Shown here one piece after another: positions 22,801-34,713 of a DNA stretch of 64,000 nt (within the stretch, counting starts at the first letter, position 1; the number at the start of each line of letters is the position of its first letter). The stretch is from positions 2,728,001-2,792,000 of the forward strand of contig NC_063012.1 in the NCBI RefSeq assembly GCF_020509005.1, written 5' to 3'. Below the pieces are notes generated by a model, which ran no database searches, was not told the DNA's origin, and saw only the letters and a list, made by a program, of their open reading frames with translations. Origin of the DNA: Fulvia fulva. Lineage: Eukaryota > Ascomycota > Dothideomycetes > Mycosphaerellales > Mycosphaerellaceae. A program made the translations under genes and the position numbers.

Positions 22801-25796
22801 GCCCTCTCGGCGGACATCTGGGCACCGCAGCGATAGTGGTGACAGCGAGGCTCTCTCGGCAATGTTTCGTAGGTTCTCAATAGCTGATGGGAGAACGCCG
22901 ATTGAAGAGGAAACAGCCGACGAAGAGGGTCAAGAGTCGCCAGATCCATACGCACTGCAGCCTGTTGCTAGTAACTCGAGCGCACCGAGGACAGAGACTC
23001 CCCCACAGCCATCAGCTATGCCCCCACCTGTGATGGCACTCTTTGATCCCGACGACAGCAACCGGCGATTTGTGGGCACACCGGACTACCTGGCACCCGA
23101 AACGATCAACGGTGCCGGTCAAGACGAGATGAGTGATTGGTGGTCACTTGGCTGCATTCTGTTCGAGTGTCTATATGGACGGCCACCATTCAATGCTGAT
23201 ACCCCCGAGGAAGTGTTCCAGAACATCTTGATGCGCAACATACACTGGCCTTCAGAAGATGAAGATGACGTGTCTGAAGAAGCAAAGGACCTCATCAACA
23301 AGCTCATGTGTCTTGATCCGCAAGAACGTCTGGGATCTAACAAGGACGGAAAGTATGACAGTGGTGGTGATGAAATCAAGGCTCATTCCTGGTTTACCGG
23401 GATCAATTGGGAGACTCTTCGCGAGGACGAAGCATCTTTCGTCCCCGCTAGCGAGAATCCCGAGGACACAGAGTATTTCGATTCGCGAGGCGCCACAATG
23501 CAGAGCTTCGCCGCCGAATTCGAGGACCAGTCCTCGTCGCCGGTGCAAACTCCAGGAGCCGACTACCCAGACAGGCCGCACGACGCGCTTTCGCGGGTTA
23601 GGAGCCAAGTCAATTCCGTCAAGCGGAACCTGATGCCACTGCACATACCGCCACATGTGAGAGACAATCGATCACGACGTCTCAGTGAGCCCGTAGCTGC
23701 TGATGACTTTGGGAACTTCCAATTCAAGAATCTCCCAGTGCTTGAAAAGGCGAACAAGGATGTCATCCAAAAACTCCGAGCAGATGCCATGCATGCACAG
23801 ACCAAGACTGCAAACAGTGCAGCCGCGTCTTCATCAGCATTGGCATCGCCACCACCAGCGCCATCCTTAGAGTCCAGTCCTGTGGTCCCAGGGCCGCTCA
23901 AGCGCACATTGTCTGCCAACAAGGGCTCAACCCGCCCACAGTCTCCCTCTCTACTGAGCCAGGCCAACTCTTCGCCAAATCGTGGATCGCAGCCATCTTC
24001 CCCATTGCTTGTGTCTTTTAGTGCGGGTCAGCATCAGGACCGACGCAAAACGTCAAGCGGCTCTTCGAACTTGTCACAACAGACTAGCAGCTCGCTACAA
24101 CCGGGCACGTCTCTCGAACACGCACCAAGGTTACCTGTCACTTTCAAGGCTTCTGCGAGCGCACCATCGCCAATTAAATCAGGCAAGTCAGGTTCTGTCC
24201 ATCTGCCATCTCACCCAGACCGCGCCTCCCCGGGAAGTCGGCAAGGAAGTGTTTCATCGCCAAGGCAAAGATCACAGACTGTTGGTTCCCAGGATCAAGA
24301 CGGAGACCATGTCCCTGAAATGCTTGCCTCGCACCATCACAAGCGAAGAAGTGGAGTATTCGATGTCTCACCATCTTCTTCAGACAACGAAGAGACTCGA
24401 CACCAAGCTCTACTACGCGTACAGCGTCGGCGCCAGAGCTCCCGGCGGCTATCTCAGATCAGCCTGGCAGACGGACCCACTTTCCGAACCCTTGATGTTC
24501 TCGTTTGTGAGGATCATCCTGTGTCTCGCCTCGTAATGGAGCGCCTTCTGGAGAAGTTGCGATGCCGCACCATTGCCGTGACTAACGGATCCGAGGCAAT
24601 GAGGTATGCCATGAGCGAAGTGAAGTTCGACATTATCATGATGGAGTACAAACTGCCCCATGTCAACGGTGCTGATGTTGCGAGAATGATTCGGGACACC
24701 AAGAACGCCAATTCTCACACCCCCATAGTAGCCGTGACAGGTTATCTCAACCAGCTTCAAGGGGCTCATCATTTCGATGCGCTCATCGAAAAACCGCCCA
24801 CAAAGGAGAAGCTGGAAGAGGTGATGGGTAGACTCTGTCAGTGGAGGACGCCACCGGAAGGCTGGAAGCCGCCCATGCCCCAAGCCATCCCTCCATCGGG
24901 GTTGCGCAAAGAGTCAATGCCGACTGATGATAGTCCAACTACTACATCGTCAATCGCCGGAGGCAGCTTCCATGCATCCTCGAGCGTCACAAGCAATCGC
25001 GAGAATTCGATCGGCTCAACGACATCTATTGGTGAGGATTCTAATCACAGCATTCCGTTCATCATCAGTCGACAGCCAACTATGGATTCGGAGCAGGGCC
25101 CCTCAGACCTCGAGCGCAACTTTGGCACCACTGGCGGTCTGGGCATCACTCGCAGTCTGGATCAAGCAAGTAAACAGGCTGGGATCGGGCATCCTCTGCC
25201 ACACCTTGAGCATCAGTCGTCTGCACCTGCGGCTCTGTCCGGTGAATCGGATCAACCAGCGCCGAGAAGACAACCTTCGAACGAAGCAATCCAGGCAAAA
25301 CGAAGATCATTGGAGAAGGTACGCCACGAATCGGCCGCGGAGAGCGGCGATGACGAACTCGAGGAGGACGAGCTTGGACGTGCCCCTGTCCGCCAGCGGT
25401 CTCCCAAACGTCACGTCAAGCGTAGTTCTAAGCTAGGTACAGAGATGATGCGTTCTTCGAGCAACGGTGAGTCAAAAGTTTCTCAATGGTCTTGGGTAGG
25501 CATTTACTGATAAGACTAAAGGGAGCGTGATCTCGAGTGAAGATCTCCTGTCTGCAGCCGGGCCTCGAACAGCCAGCGCAGAGCATGCAATTCTGGAAGA
25601 ATCGCTTGCCGATGTCGCTGCTGCTGCTACTGGGCATTTGACACCACCCGAATTCTTTCCTCCCGCTCCAGGCCATCATACCGAAGACATTGATATGGAC
25701 GCTCGAACGCCAGACGATGCTACACCGAAGCCGCAAGACACTGGAGACGCCGATCCAGATCCGACACCCAGAGCAGCATCTCAAGAAGACACCTGA
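19835..25796 (+). CDS. RIM15: Rim15/Cek1-type PAS-kinase-receiver protein kinase
   Basis: Large AGC-type (NDR/LATS-related) Ser/Thr kinase acting downstream of PKA, TOR and Pho85 in nutrient limitation and quiescence. Two exons (19835-25466 and 25522-25796; gtgagt...aaag) encode 1968 aa. Order: PAS (~58-115; LDLEGHVRWVSPSWEDVTG), a CxxC-type zinc motif (~247; CRICERQITPWWFEKHTELC), a disordered region with a His tract, then the kinase (~761-1190). The kinase has GAFGSVY, YAIKTLKK, IVHRDLKPDN, LTDFGLSR and FVGTPDYLAPE, with a ~175-residue insert between DFG and the activation-loop Thr. A receiver-like domain follows (~1550-1668; LDVLVCEDHPVSRLVMERLL). Its usual phospho-Asp position is Glu (MMEYKLP, ~1604), so canonical His-Asp relay is unlikely. 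Start: the first ATG in good context (GAGATGG). Confidence 0.93.
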
Positions 25797-26387
25797 GCAA
25801 GCAAGTCTTGCTACAGATCGACATTCACATTGTTCGCATTACATTCGCTGTATTGATTTTCGAGGCTACGTTAGCTTTGCTTGTTTCCTATGTTAAGTTA
25901 CCGACTTTACGACCGCGTTACGGAGTCTTTGCAAGCAGGGCGTTTGGGGAGTTACAGCACAACATAATTTGACAGGGTTGCTGGGTTTGAGAAATCACTT
26001 CTGTTCCAAAATGTCGCGAGAAAACAGCCTTTTTTAAGTAGTCGCAGAGGCGATCACAGTCTGGGACCTTGCGTTGGCGCTTTGTAACACCACGAATGGA
26101 AGTGTTTGATAGCGCAAGGCATTTGATTCCCACAAGATCGAGAATGCCACGAGGAGGATACAGTTTGTATCAATATAGAGACAATCACATCTCTCAGCCA
26201 GAAGCATCGTGGAATACGATTTTTCTCTTTTATTCAAAAATTCCAAAGCCTGCGCCCTGCTCATGTGAAAAGCTCTGGTGGCTACAAGAGCATCGTCGCA
26301 AAATGCAGAAACCTCGCACCCTGATCATTCATGCCCAGCCCACCGACGCCTCGCTTCAATAACTCTTTCAAATGCAACACAAAGGAT
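25797..26387. other. Convergent 3' region
   Basis: About 590 bp between RIM15 (+) and RPB4 (-) ends. AT-richer than neighbours; no gene recognised. Confidence 0.45.
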
Positions 26388-26926
26388 CTACTGGAAGTCA
26401 CGTAGCTTGGCAATGTCGTTGAGCACAATTTCCAGCTCGTCGTCGCCGATCTTGCCCTCTAGCGAAGGGACCAGAGTGCGTGCTTCTTCGGCCGTGTCGC
26501 AGCATAGTGTAGCTATCATCCAACCGACAGTCAGCACTTCTTATCCAGATAATACTCCCTTCTGGATCCCATCCGTCTTTGTCTAGACTATCACTCACCC
26601 AACTGCGCCCTCTCAAACTGCGTGATTCCCAGCTCGCGCTCCGTCAGCTCGGTACTGATCTGGTTGACCTGTCGTATGCTGTTGTCGTCCTTGAAGCGCG
26701 CAAAGTGGCGGCAGTAATCGCGGGTCTTGTAGTAGATTTCGGTGTGGTTGGGCTGGCCGCGGGCTTTCTCGAGTTGGTCGAGCATGAGGGTGACTTCGGC
26801 GGGGGAGAGGGCTTGTTCGCCGGACATTTCGCCGAGTTTGAGGTGCGTGGTGGCTTCTTCGTCGCCGGTTGGGGGTGGGCGGCGGCGCGAGGTTGGTGCT
26901 GGGACGCGCGATTGGGGGCCGGCCAT
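26388..26926 (-). CDS. RPB4: RNA polymerase II subunit Rpb4
   Basis: Forms the Rpb4/Rpb7 stalk of RNA polymerase II, with roles in initiation, mRNA export and decay. Two exons on the minus strand, 26926-26599 and 26512-26388 (gtgagt...atag), joined in phase 1, give 150 aa. Family features: LKLGEMSGEQALSPAEV near the N-terminus, LMLDQLEKAR, the core YYKTRDYCRHFARFKD, and the C-terminal HRDC-like helices with FERAQLATLCCDTAEEA and LVPSLEGKIGDDELEIVL. It is compact, lacking the yeast-specific insert. The start is the first ATG; the first ~25 residues are Arg/Pro-rich and could be shortened without touching the fold. Confidence 0.93.
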
Positions 26927-27839
26927 GGTGATGGATGAGGTGGTAATGGTGGTGGTGGTGGTGGTGGTGGAGGTGGGTTGAGGTTGTTGAGATGGTTGTG
27001 CGGAGCGGTGTTAGTGGATGTGGATGTTTGGGTGGTGTCGCGTGGCTTGGTCTCGCACGCGACTCGGTGAAGGTGGAGATGGGGATGGAGATGGAGACGG
27101 GATGCAGTGGTGCCGCTGTTTCGCGCCAAGAATGCTATAGTTCTAGTTTCATGGCTTGTGTCTTTGTTTGGAAGAAGCAATGAACGAGATGCAGCTTCGT
27201 CAGGCACTCAGGCAGGACGGAACAGCGCACAAGTCTAGCACAGCCTCACTTCGCCGCGTTATTGCATGCAGAATTGGGTGTAGGTGACTTTGCGTGAGTT
27301 ATTGGTATTGCAGCACGGGCAAGAGGCTCTTCGCGCCTCTGGTACGGTACCTCGCTCCAAACTGGAAGCACTCCCGCCTGAAACTCCAACACCCCCGACC
27401 ACCGCACCCACGCCCTGCGCCGCGACTCTGCTGCACACCCATCGCGCAACCCTATCCCCTCCTGTCGCCCTGTTGTCCTCGACTGGCGACGTTCGCACAG
27501 CATTCGCGACCACACGATCCTCACCCACACCCGCGCCCACGCCACGCCACACCGCGTCCATCTGCGCTGCGCACGAGGAGGAGCAGCACACCGCACCACC
27601 ACAGACTGTAAATCTTGGTGGTGGAGGAGGTGGATCGAGGCGATTCCTGGCACTGGCACTTCCACACCTGCACCACGCCCTGTGCGCGAGTCGGACACAG
27701 GCCCGTCGCCATACCCCCTTCCGCCACCCTGCTGCGATACTATTGCGCACCCTCGCCAGATCTGCGACTGCGACACTGCGACCGCACGACCATTGCGCGC
27801 ACGCTATCGTGTCTCCGCGACACCTAGCGGAGCCCTGGC
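26927..27839. promoter_or_regulatory. Divergent promoter region RPB4 / LRG1
   Basis: About 910 bp between divergent starts. It contains a GGT microsatellite just upstream of RPB4 and a GGAGAT-rich patch near 27070-27100. Long proline/threonine-rich open frames (27284-27856 and the opposite strand) arise from the C/A-rich composition and lack an ATG start or domain. Confidence 0.4.
26947..26976 (+). repeat. (GGT)n microsatellite
   Basis: About eight consecutive GGT units with a final GGAGGT. It lies ~25 bp upstream of the RPB4 ATG (opposite strand), so it would be transcribed as ACC repeats in the RPB4 leader. Confidence 0.85.
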
Positions 27840-30800
27840 ATGGCTCTGCCACCTAGCGACAGGCCGCCCGGCGCGGCGAAGCAGGCATACCACGACGACG
27901 ACGGCCAGTTTGCACAGCACGATCACTCACCCGTGGCGAACGGCCGGACAGACCTTAGCACACGGCCGCACGAGCAGGAGAATGCTGCCGCTTTGGCACC
28001 CCAAGATCGATCGAGACCCTCGGTCGAGGCCACGAATGAGGGTGGTAGCAAAGACAGGTCCAAGTCAAATGGTCGACGGCCCAGCGGACAGCAGAGATCG
28101 TGTGGGAAGTGCCAGCGGCATCTCACTGGACAGTTCGTGAGAGCGCTGGGGGACACATATCATTTGGAGTGCTTTACATGTCACGTATGTACCCGAAGGA
28201 GGTCGCATGCGCACAGCTTACGGACTTACAACTAACAACGTCGCAGGACTGTGGCAAGATCGTAGCCTCCAAGTTCTTTCCGGTGCCAGACCAACCGCCG
28301 GGCCAGTATCCACTGTGCGAGACCGACTATTTTCGACGGCTCGATCTACTCTGCTTTGCCTGTGGTGGAGCTCTGAGAGGATCATACATCACAGCACTGG
28401 ATCGAAAATACCACATTGAGCACTTCACATGCTCAGTGTGTCCCACAGTTTTCGGCGCACAAGACTCGTACTATGAACATGAGGGCAGCGTGTACTGCCA
28501 CTATCACTATTCCACCAAGTTTGCACAGAAATGTAATGGCTGTCAAACAGCCATTCTGAAGCAGTTTGTGGAGATATTCCGGAATGGTGTGAATCAGCAT
28601 TGGCATCCTGAGTGCTACATGATTCACAAATACTGGAACGTACGACTACATGCACCGCCGCCGAAGGGTTCTGAGGAAGAGCAAGCGCTCGAGCGACTAA
28701 GGATAGATCGCGACACAGGCGAAGGCGATGCCAGTGAAAATGAGAGGCAGGTCGTCAAGAACGAAGAAGAAGCAGTCGAGTACAAAGTCCACTGGATATG
28801 GCACACACTATCGACCTTCGAGGAACGTTCAGCCACATGCATATCGGACATGTTGCTGCATGTCAGTAACGGAGCGTACATGGACGGTGTCGTGGCGGCC
28901 AAGAAATTCATCACTCACGTCGATCTTCTTTTCGGCGCAGCAGACGTTCTCGATCACCGACTTCACGTTCGACCCAACAGGAACGCAGATGGCGTCCGGA
29001 CCTTTGAAGCCATTGTGCACCCCGGACTCAGCTACAGCAGAGAGGCAAAGCTTCTTTGCAAGAAAGTCGTGGCGTTCTTCCAACTGCTCGCAGAGAATCA
29101 AGATAACGGCGTACGACGGCTTGGCGTCACTCAAGAGCTGCTATCGCTGGTGACTGGACTGGCGCATTACTTGAAGTTGATGATCAGAATCTGCTTGTCT
29201 GGCGCTCTGAAGCTGGAACGTGAGACCGCGAGTGCGGAAGGCTTGGAGAGCTTCCTCGAGGATATCAGCAAGCTCGAGGACCGCTTGCAGTCGGAAAGCC
29301 AGAGAGACTCCAAGGCTGACGCCGAATTGTACGTCGACAAAAGTGCAGACACTTGTGTCGTGTGTGGCAAAGCTGTCGAGGACAAGTGCTTCCGGCGGGA
29401 CAATCGAGTCCTCCATACACAATGCGTCAGCTGCTCGAAGTGCGGTAAAGACTTGAGCGACGACCCAGGCGAGGCTCGGTGGAGTGAACAGACCCAGCGA
29501 GTATGGTGTTCGATCCACGCTCCTTCTGATTCGAGAGCCGGCGGATTTGTGCCCATCACACGGTTGCAGCAATATGTGCATCTACTCAGGGTGGCTCACG
29601 CAAGGCTTTTGGCAACGCTGAGGACCAGCGGCGCACTCCCGCACACAAGTGATGACCCCAATCTTGCAGGATACGACTCACGAGAAGGGCATACACCCTC
29701 GAACGAAGGCCAGCCTCCCCTTTTACGCTCCAACACGAGATCCAGATCGTACGCTGGCAGGTCTGGAGCACAAAAAAATCAAGGCGATCAGAGCTACGAA
29801 GATACAATGGGAGATGTTCGACGTCTGAGAAGCACACGAATGGACAAGCACCTTTCGAATGCAACCAAGAAAGCCCGGACATCGAGAATCATTGACGGGC
29901 CCGAGGGTATGAGGCCTGGCTCTGCAGATGGTGGCAATGGCCGAAGAAGGACTGGCACGTTCCAGATTGTCGAGGATCGAGACGCTAACGGCGAGGCTCT
30001 GAACCACTTGGCTTTTGGCAAGAACGACGCCATGACCCTCGATGACATTCCCAGGATAGTGCAGGCTCAGCAGACGAGAGAACAAAGACCGAACGCTTCC
30101 AGGTTCGCAAGGCAGCCCATGATACCGCACGAGCCAAGACCCAAGTTGATCAATGGCCACACTCGGGAATGGTCTGGCGATGGCAATGAGCGCATGGAGA
30201 CTCGTCCACCTGGTACGAAGAAATATTTCTCTGAGCTGACGGCTCTGGAGTACTTTATTGTTCGACACGTTGCTGTTCTGTCGATGGAGCCACTACTCGA
30301 AGGCCACTTCAACCAGGAAGAGCTGCTTGAGCTTATAGAAAGCAAGCGTCCCACTTTCTGGAGCAAGTTCGGCAAAGCGTTCCAGGGTAAGGAGAAGAAG
30401 GAGAAGAGACCGAAGACCGCCATCTTCGGCATACCTCTGGACCAAATCATTGAGCGCGATTATGAAGAAAGCACCGATGGCGTTGGTCCCGGGTCGTTGA
30501 AAATCCCGTCCCTGGTGCAAGAGTGCATTACAGCAATGCGCACTATGGACATGTCAGTCGAAGGAGTTTTCCGGAAGAACGGCAACATTAAGCGGCTCAA
30601 CGATGTCAAAGAGGAGATTGACAACAAGGGTGCTGTTGATGTCGACCTGTCGAAGGAGAATCCAGTTCAGGTGGCTGCGCTGCTGAAGAAGTTCCTCCGC
30701 GAATTACCGGACCCGCTTCTTACACACAAGCTGCACGATCTCTGGATTACCTCACAAAAGATTGACGACAGTGATCGAAGGCGAAGGCTGCTGCATCTGA

Positions 30801-31489
30801 CTTGTTGTCTGCTGCCCAAGTCCCACAGAGACACCATGGAAGTGCTCTTCACATTCCTGCAATGGGTTTCTAGCTTCAGTCATGTTGACGAGGAGAGCGG
30901 AAGCAAGATGGACATTCACAACCTGGCGACCGTCATCACACCGAACATTCTGCATCGTGGCAAAGATCATGTACCTGTTGATGACAGCTTCTTGGCCATT
31001 GAAGCTGTCCACAGCTTGATCGAGTGCAACGAAGCCATGTGTGAGGTGAGTATTGCTGGTATCACCATCGATCAAACAGACACTAACTGACATTTACAGG
31101 TTCCCGAAGATCTCGCCATGATCTTGAACGACTCTTCTCTCTTCAGCAACAGTGCCGACATCACCACTAAGGAAATCCTGAAAAGATATGGCGACCGTGC
31201 CAAAGCACCAACAGTCAACAGTGCACAGCCAACAATAGCAGCAGTCCACAACGGAGCGACATCGCCGCCCTCTTCCGCTCCTGTCGTAACCCGCGTGGAC
31301 ACGGACCCGTACCAACAGAGTGCCTGGCAGAACGAAAGCTCAGTCAGACACGTCGGTGGAGACCCAATGACCCCACCCAATCTGCCTTATGTGAATCCCA
31401 GCGCGAGTACAGAGTGTCATGGCAGTCCGAACAGGGGCAGCGTACGGTCAGGAATCTACGACAAACAGCGAGCCATGGGCGTGGCATGA
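27840..31489 (+). CDS. LRG1: LIM-domain Rho GTPase-activating protein (Lrg1-like)
   Basis: Stimulates GTP hydrolysis by Rho1-type GTPases, controlling beta-glucan synthesis, wall integrity and polarised growth. Three exons, 27840-28184, 28247-31045 and 31100-31489, all phase 0, give 1177 aa. Two adjacent LIM domains begin at residue ~88 (CGKCQRHLTGQF; LCFACGGALRGSY), followed by a CNGCQTAIL half-finger. A further LIM lies mid-protein (CVVCGKAVEDKCF ... CVSCSKCGKDL). A linker carries basic and Ser-rich segments. The RhoGAP domain (~840-1040) has the catalytic arginine finger in EGVFRKNGNIKRL, plus LLKKFLRELPDPLL and NLATVITPNIL. The first intron splits the second zinc-ligand pair of LIM1, so missing it truncates the domain. 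In Neurospora the orthologue acts in tip extension. Confidence 0.94.
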
Positions 31490-32386
31490 TATTTTGACAT
31501 AGCTTGAATCTGCTCCGGCTTGGATACGATACCACCCCGGTCAGGCTACATCGGCGTTTTACTCTTTCGATGGATTACGTGCATAACATCAGCGGAGCAC
31601 CACGGCGTTTGGCATTTTCATAGATTGTGGGCATGTGCCTACACTGGATGCTCATGATCTTACATCTCTTTTGTTGATAGCGGTCAGCGGGCTTCCAAAA
31701 TAAGATCGATGGACCCAGTCTCGCAGGCAGAAAGTTGCAAAGAGCGTAACGGAGAGGCGTCACGGGATTCATCTGGGGCCTTCTGAGCCGTAGTATAGAT
31801 GGGCTTAGTAGCAGGGCGATACCGCGACCTATGAACAGCGAGTCCGGAGAGATGGACACAGCCGCGAAAAGCTGCAGATTATTTCAATAGCATGGAAAGA
31901 CAAAAGTGACCATCAGACTGACACTGTGAGTGTTTTCGAGTTGTCCGCACCTTCCTTGCCTGTTTCGGACGTCGCCCCTGGGCCATTAACATCGGACGAA
32001 CCATTATGTGCCGGTGCCACAGCATGGGATCTGGTGGTCACGGCATCAGATCTGCTTCCTCGACCCACGAGCCAAAATGAACTTCACGCAAGAATTCACG
32101 CAAGAAGACTTCGCATGTATTGATCGGTGCAAATGACTCTGTCCTTTACTGCGAGATCCTTAATTCTCTCTGCTACAGGAGTAGTACAGCGGCTAATGAT
32201 TAAAAGTATCGAACATTATCCTCGAAAAAATCGTACATTCAATGTCGCGTGACTCTCGCTCGAGGCGTGGTGATGCGATGCTGCCGCTACAACACTTGTT
32301 TCAAACGCCGCCAGGATGCTGAAGATCCATTCTTGCTGGACATTTGTAGACAAAGTTCTGAATGATCCGTGGAAAGGTCATGCTCT
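31490..32386. other. Convergent intergenic region
   Basis: About 900 bp between LRG1 (+) and the Kre9-like gene (-). It contains a short direct repeat, TTCACGCAAGAA, twice around 32079-32105. No gene recognised. Confidence 0.45.
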
Positions 32387-33250
32387 TCAGCAGAAGAAAA
32401 TTGCGGCCACGGCACCAAAGGCGAGGGCAAGTGCGCTGCCGCCGGTGGCCACGAGGGAGGAGGCAGCACCGGTGCTGGCTGGAGCAGAGGCACTTGTTTG
32501 GCTGCCCTGGAAGCCAGCACCGCTGGTGCCAGCTGGAGTCTCGGTTGCGCTCTCGGAGCTGGTGCGGGTGAGGGTCGCGGAGCTCATGGTTTGGTTGCGT
32601 GACATGGAGGTGCCAGTGCCTGCGCTGATCGTGGCGGTCGTGATGGCGGAGGAGTTTTGCGAGACGGTCATGGTTGCGATGGCTGAGCTGGAACCGTGGG
32701 AGGTCATGCTGGGGACCTGTTAGAGAAGCTATCAAACAGGTGTAGGATGAGTTGACTTACGATCCAGAAGCGGAAGAGCTGCTGGAGCTACCACCCTGGC
32801 CACCACCCTGGATCTGGACTAAGGGATCGTTAGTGCTGTATGGGATGTCGGAAAGGCGTGGTCTAGCTTACAGGGTCCGAAGTAGTTCAGCTCGTTGCCC
32901 TGCTTGATCTCCAGGGCGTAGTCGGCGCCGTTCTCAAGGCTCCTGTCAACGCTCCAGATGTACTGGCCGTTGGTAGCAGAGTCGGTCAGTGTGGCAACCG
33001 TCTTCAAGTCGCCCGGGTTTCCCTTCCTCAGCAAGATAGTGACCGGCTGTGATGATGTTAGCATACAATGGCCAGGGTGAAGGCATCTTTGACGTCGTAC
33101 CGAGGTGGTATCACCAGTGGCGTAGGTCAGAGCCGTCTGCTGTCCTGCGGTGATGGGGCTAGGCACACGGGTAAAGTACAGAGTCGACGAGGTGCCTTGG
33201 GCAGCGGCGAATGCAGCGAGTACGCCGACGAAGAGAGCTTTCGCGAACAT
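32387..33250 (-). CDS. GPI-anchored Ser/Thr-rich protein, Kre9/Knh1-like N-domain (copy A)
   Basis: Four exons on the minus strand: 33250-33101, 33046-32872, 32818-32761 and 32708-32387 (phases match), giving 234 aa. Order: signal peptide (MFAKALFVGVLAAFAAAQG); an Ig-like Kre9/Knh1-type domain with VPSPITAGQQTALTYATGDT, PVTILLRKGNPGDLKTVATL, GQYIWSVDRSLENGADYALE and NYFGPFQI; a Gly/Ser hinge; a long Ser/Thr stretch for O-mannosylation; and a hydrophobic C-terminus (GGSALALAFGAVAAIFFC) fitting GPI attachment. Members are extracellular or wall proteins; the founding yeast proteins affect beta-1,6-glucan. The last acceptor is the second of two nearby AGs (CCCCAG), since the first leads to a stop. 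It is a paralogue of the divergent gene at 34714. Confidence 0.85.
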
Positions 33251-34713
33251 TCTGTGGGATTGTTGACTGCTTGGTAGTACTGCGAGGTGGATTTGTCGTG
33301 GTGATGGATCGTCTGACAGCGGGTGGGTAACGAGTGGCACGTCTCAAGGATGACGGATAAAGAGAATGTGATGCTGTGCGATGCAGGACAAGGACGATGA
33401 CAGGAGTGCGAGTGCGAGTGCGAACAAAGGCGCTTCTTGCTGTAAGGGAGGTGGGGAGCCTGTTGCGATGGAACGTTCGTCGCACACGGGCCCGACCGTC
33501 CTTTTCTCGCCAAACAAATCTCCCGGGCACCAATTAGTTCGCGTCTGGCTGCGGCCCCTGGCCGAGCGCATGCACATGTACCCGCGCTACAGCGAGCGTG
33601 TCATGCCAATTGGACACGCGCTAGTCTATTGATGCGGCGCTAGTAAGAGTCATGTGGCTTTCTGCAACGTCTACTACTTTCTGCAACGTCTACTACTTTC
33701 TGCAACGTCTACTACTATTCTCGCCGAACGCAGTTTGAGCCTCCGCTCCATCGCTCACGTGGCTCTGCTCCCAACTTATGTATCCTTCTGGCATCTGGGC
33801 TCGTCTTCCATATGAAGCAGCAATGACGTCTATCGTCAGCACTCGTCGCATGGTGGCCTGCCCCAATATCGATGCTGCTCCACATCTCATGTCGAGCCTT
33901 GTGCTACTGCAACGACGACCGACTGTTTGCTGGAGAAGCAACGGCAGGATCGCTCCGCCAGTGAGCTTCATGTCACCCGCGGACCGACTATTCCAGTCCA
34001 GAGCTGCGAGCGCTAGGTCGCCGTCGTCGAGCAGTGTATGCTGTATCAGCAGTACGTTTCCGGCGGCATCCTGCTGCTTGCCGGTGGCAGTCGCAGAAGC
34101 TTCGCAAGTCGTTTGGCGGCAGCACCTGGCCATGTTTTATACTGGCATAACACTGCTGGTTGACGGGCATTCCTATGCGGCGGCGAATGGCACCTCCTCA
34201 TCTCCGACCGACTCACCCGGCGCTCTCTGGCGCAATCTCCAAGCCGCGAAGACAACTCCCGAGATCTACCGGATGTTCTGGACTTGCGAGCGATGTCACT
34301 GTTTGCGTAGAGCTCGAGGAGAAGACCACTCAACAGAGTATGCATTCCATTTTGACGCATTCGCAAGTTCTGCCTGAAGCGACTTGCCACTGTCTTGAGT
34401 GTGCGCATGACCAAGCGGCGTGGGCGGCACAGCCGTCCCACGATGTTGCCTTCTAGGCCAAACTCAGTGGAATGTTTGGGCTGGGTCTAGCTGACAACGC
34501 AGCCCATGATTGGCTACTACACAACCACCAAGCCTAGAATGCCTAGCTACCGACCCTACAGATATATACCAGGGGCGTTGGTACCTGTTGATCCGTTCAG
34601 CATAACTTCGCGCCAGGTCCAAGGTAGGCTGTCTCCAGACCTCATCGCTCTTCCCATTCCATTGTTCTCACCACACGATCGTTACTCATCACTAACCCAC
34701 GACATTAATCAAC
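33251..34713. promoter_or_regulatory. 1.46-kb divergent spacer between the two GPI-protein paralogues
   Basis: Contains a perfect three-copy tandem repeat (33659-33715) and a TATATA-type box near 34562, about 150 bp before the second ATG. An ATG-started frame of 199 codons at 33778-34377 overlaps an equally open minus frame; neither has protein-like features I recognise. Confidence 0.4.
33659..33715 (+). repeat. Tandem repeat, 3 x 19 bp
   Basis: Three identical consecutive copies of TTTCTGCAACGTCTACTAC, followed by a partial TATTCTC. It lies ~410 bp upstream of copy A and ~1 kb upstream of copy B, so it could carry repeated regulatory sites or simply be a slippage product. Confidence 0.9.

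Noticed and set aside
27284..27856. 190-codon Pro/Thr-rich plus-strand frame in the RPB4-LRG1 promoter, with equally long minus-strand frames
   Set aside because: No ATG start; all frames are open because of C/A-rich composition; no domain. Best read as promoter and leader of LRG1.
33778..34377. ATG-started 199-codon frame between the two GPI-protein genes
   Set aside because: The antisense frame is open too, composition is Cys/Ser/Arg-rich without secondary-structure pattern, and no family feature is visible.
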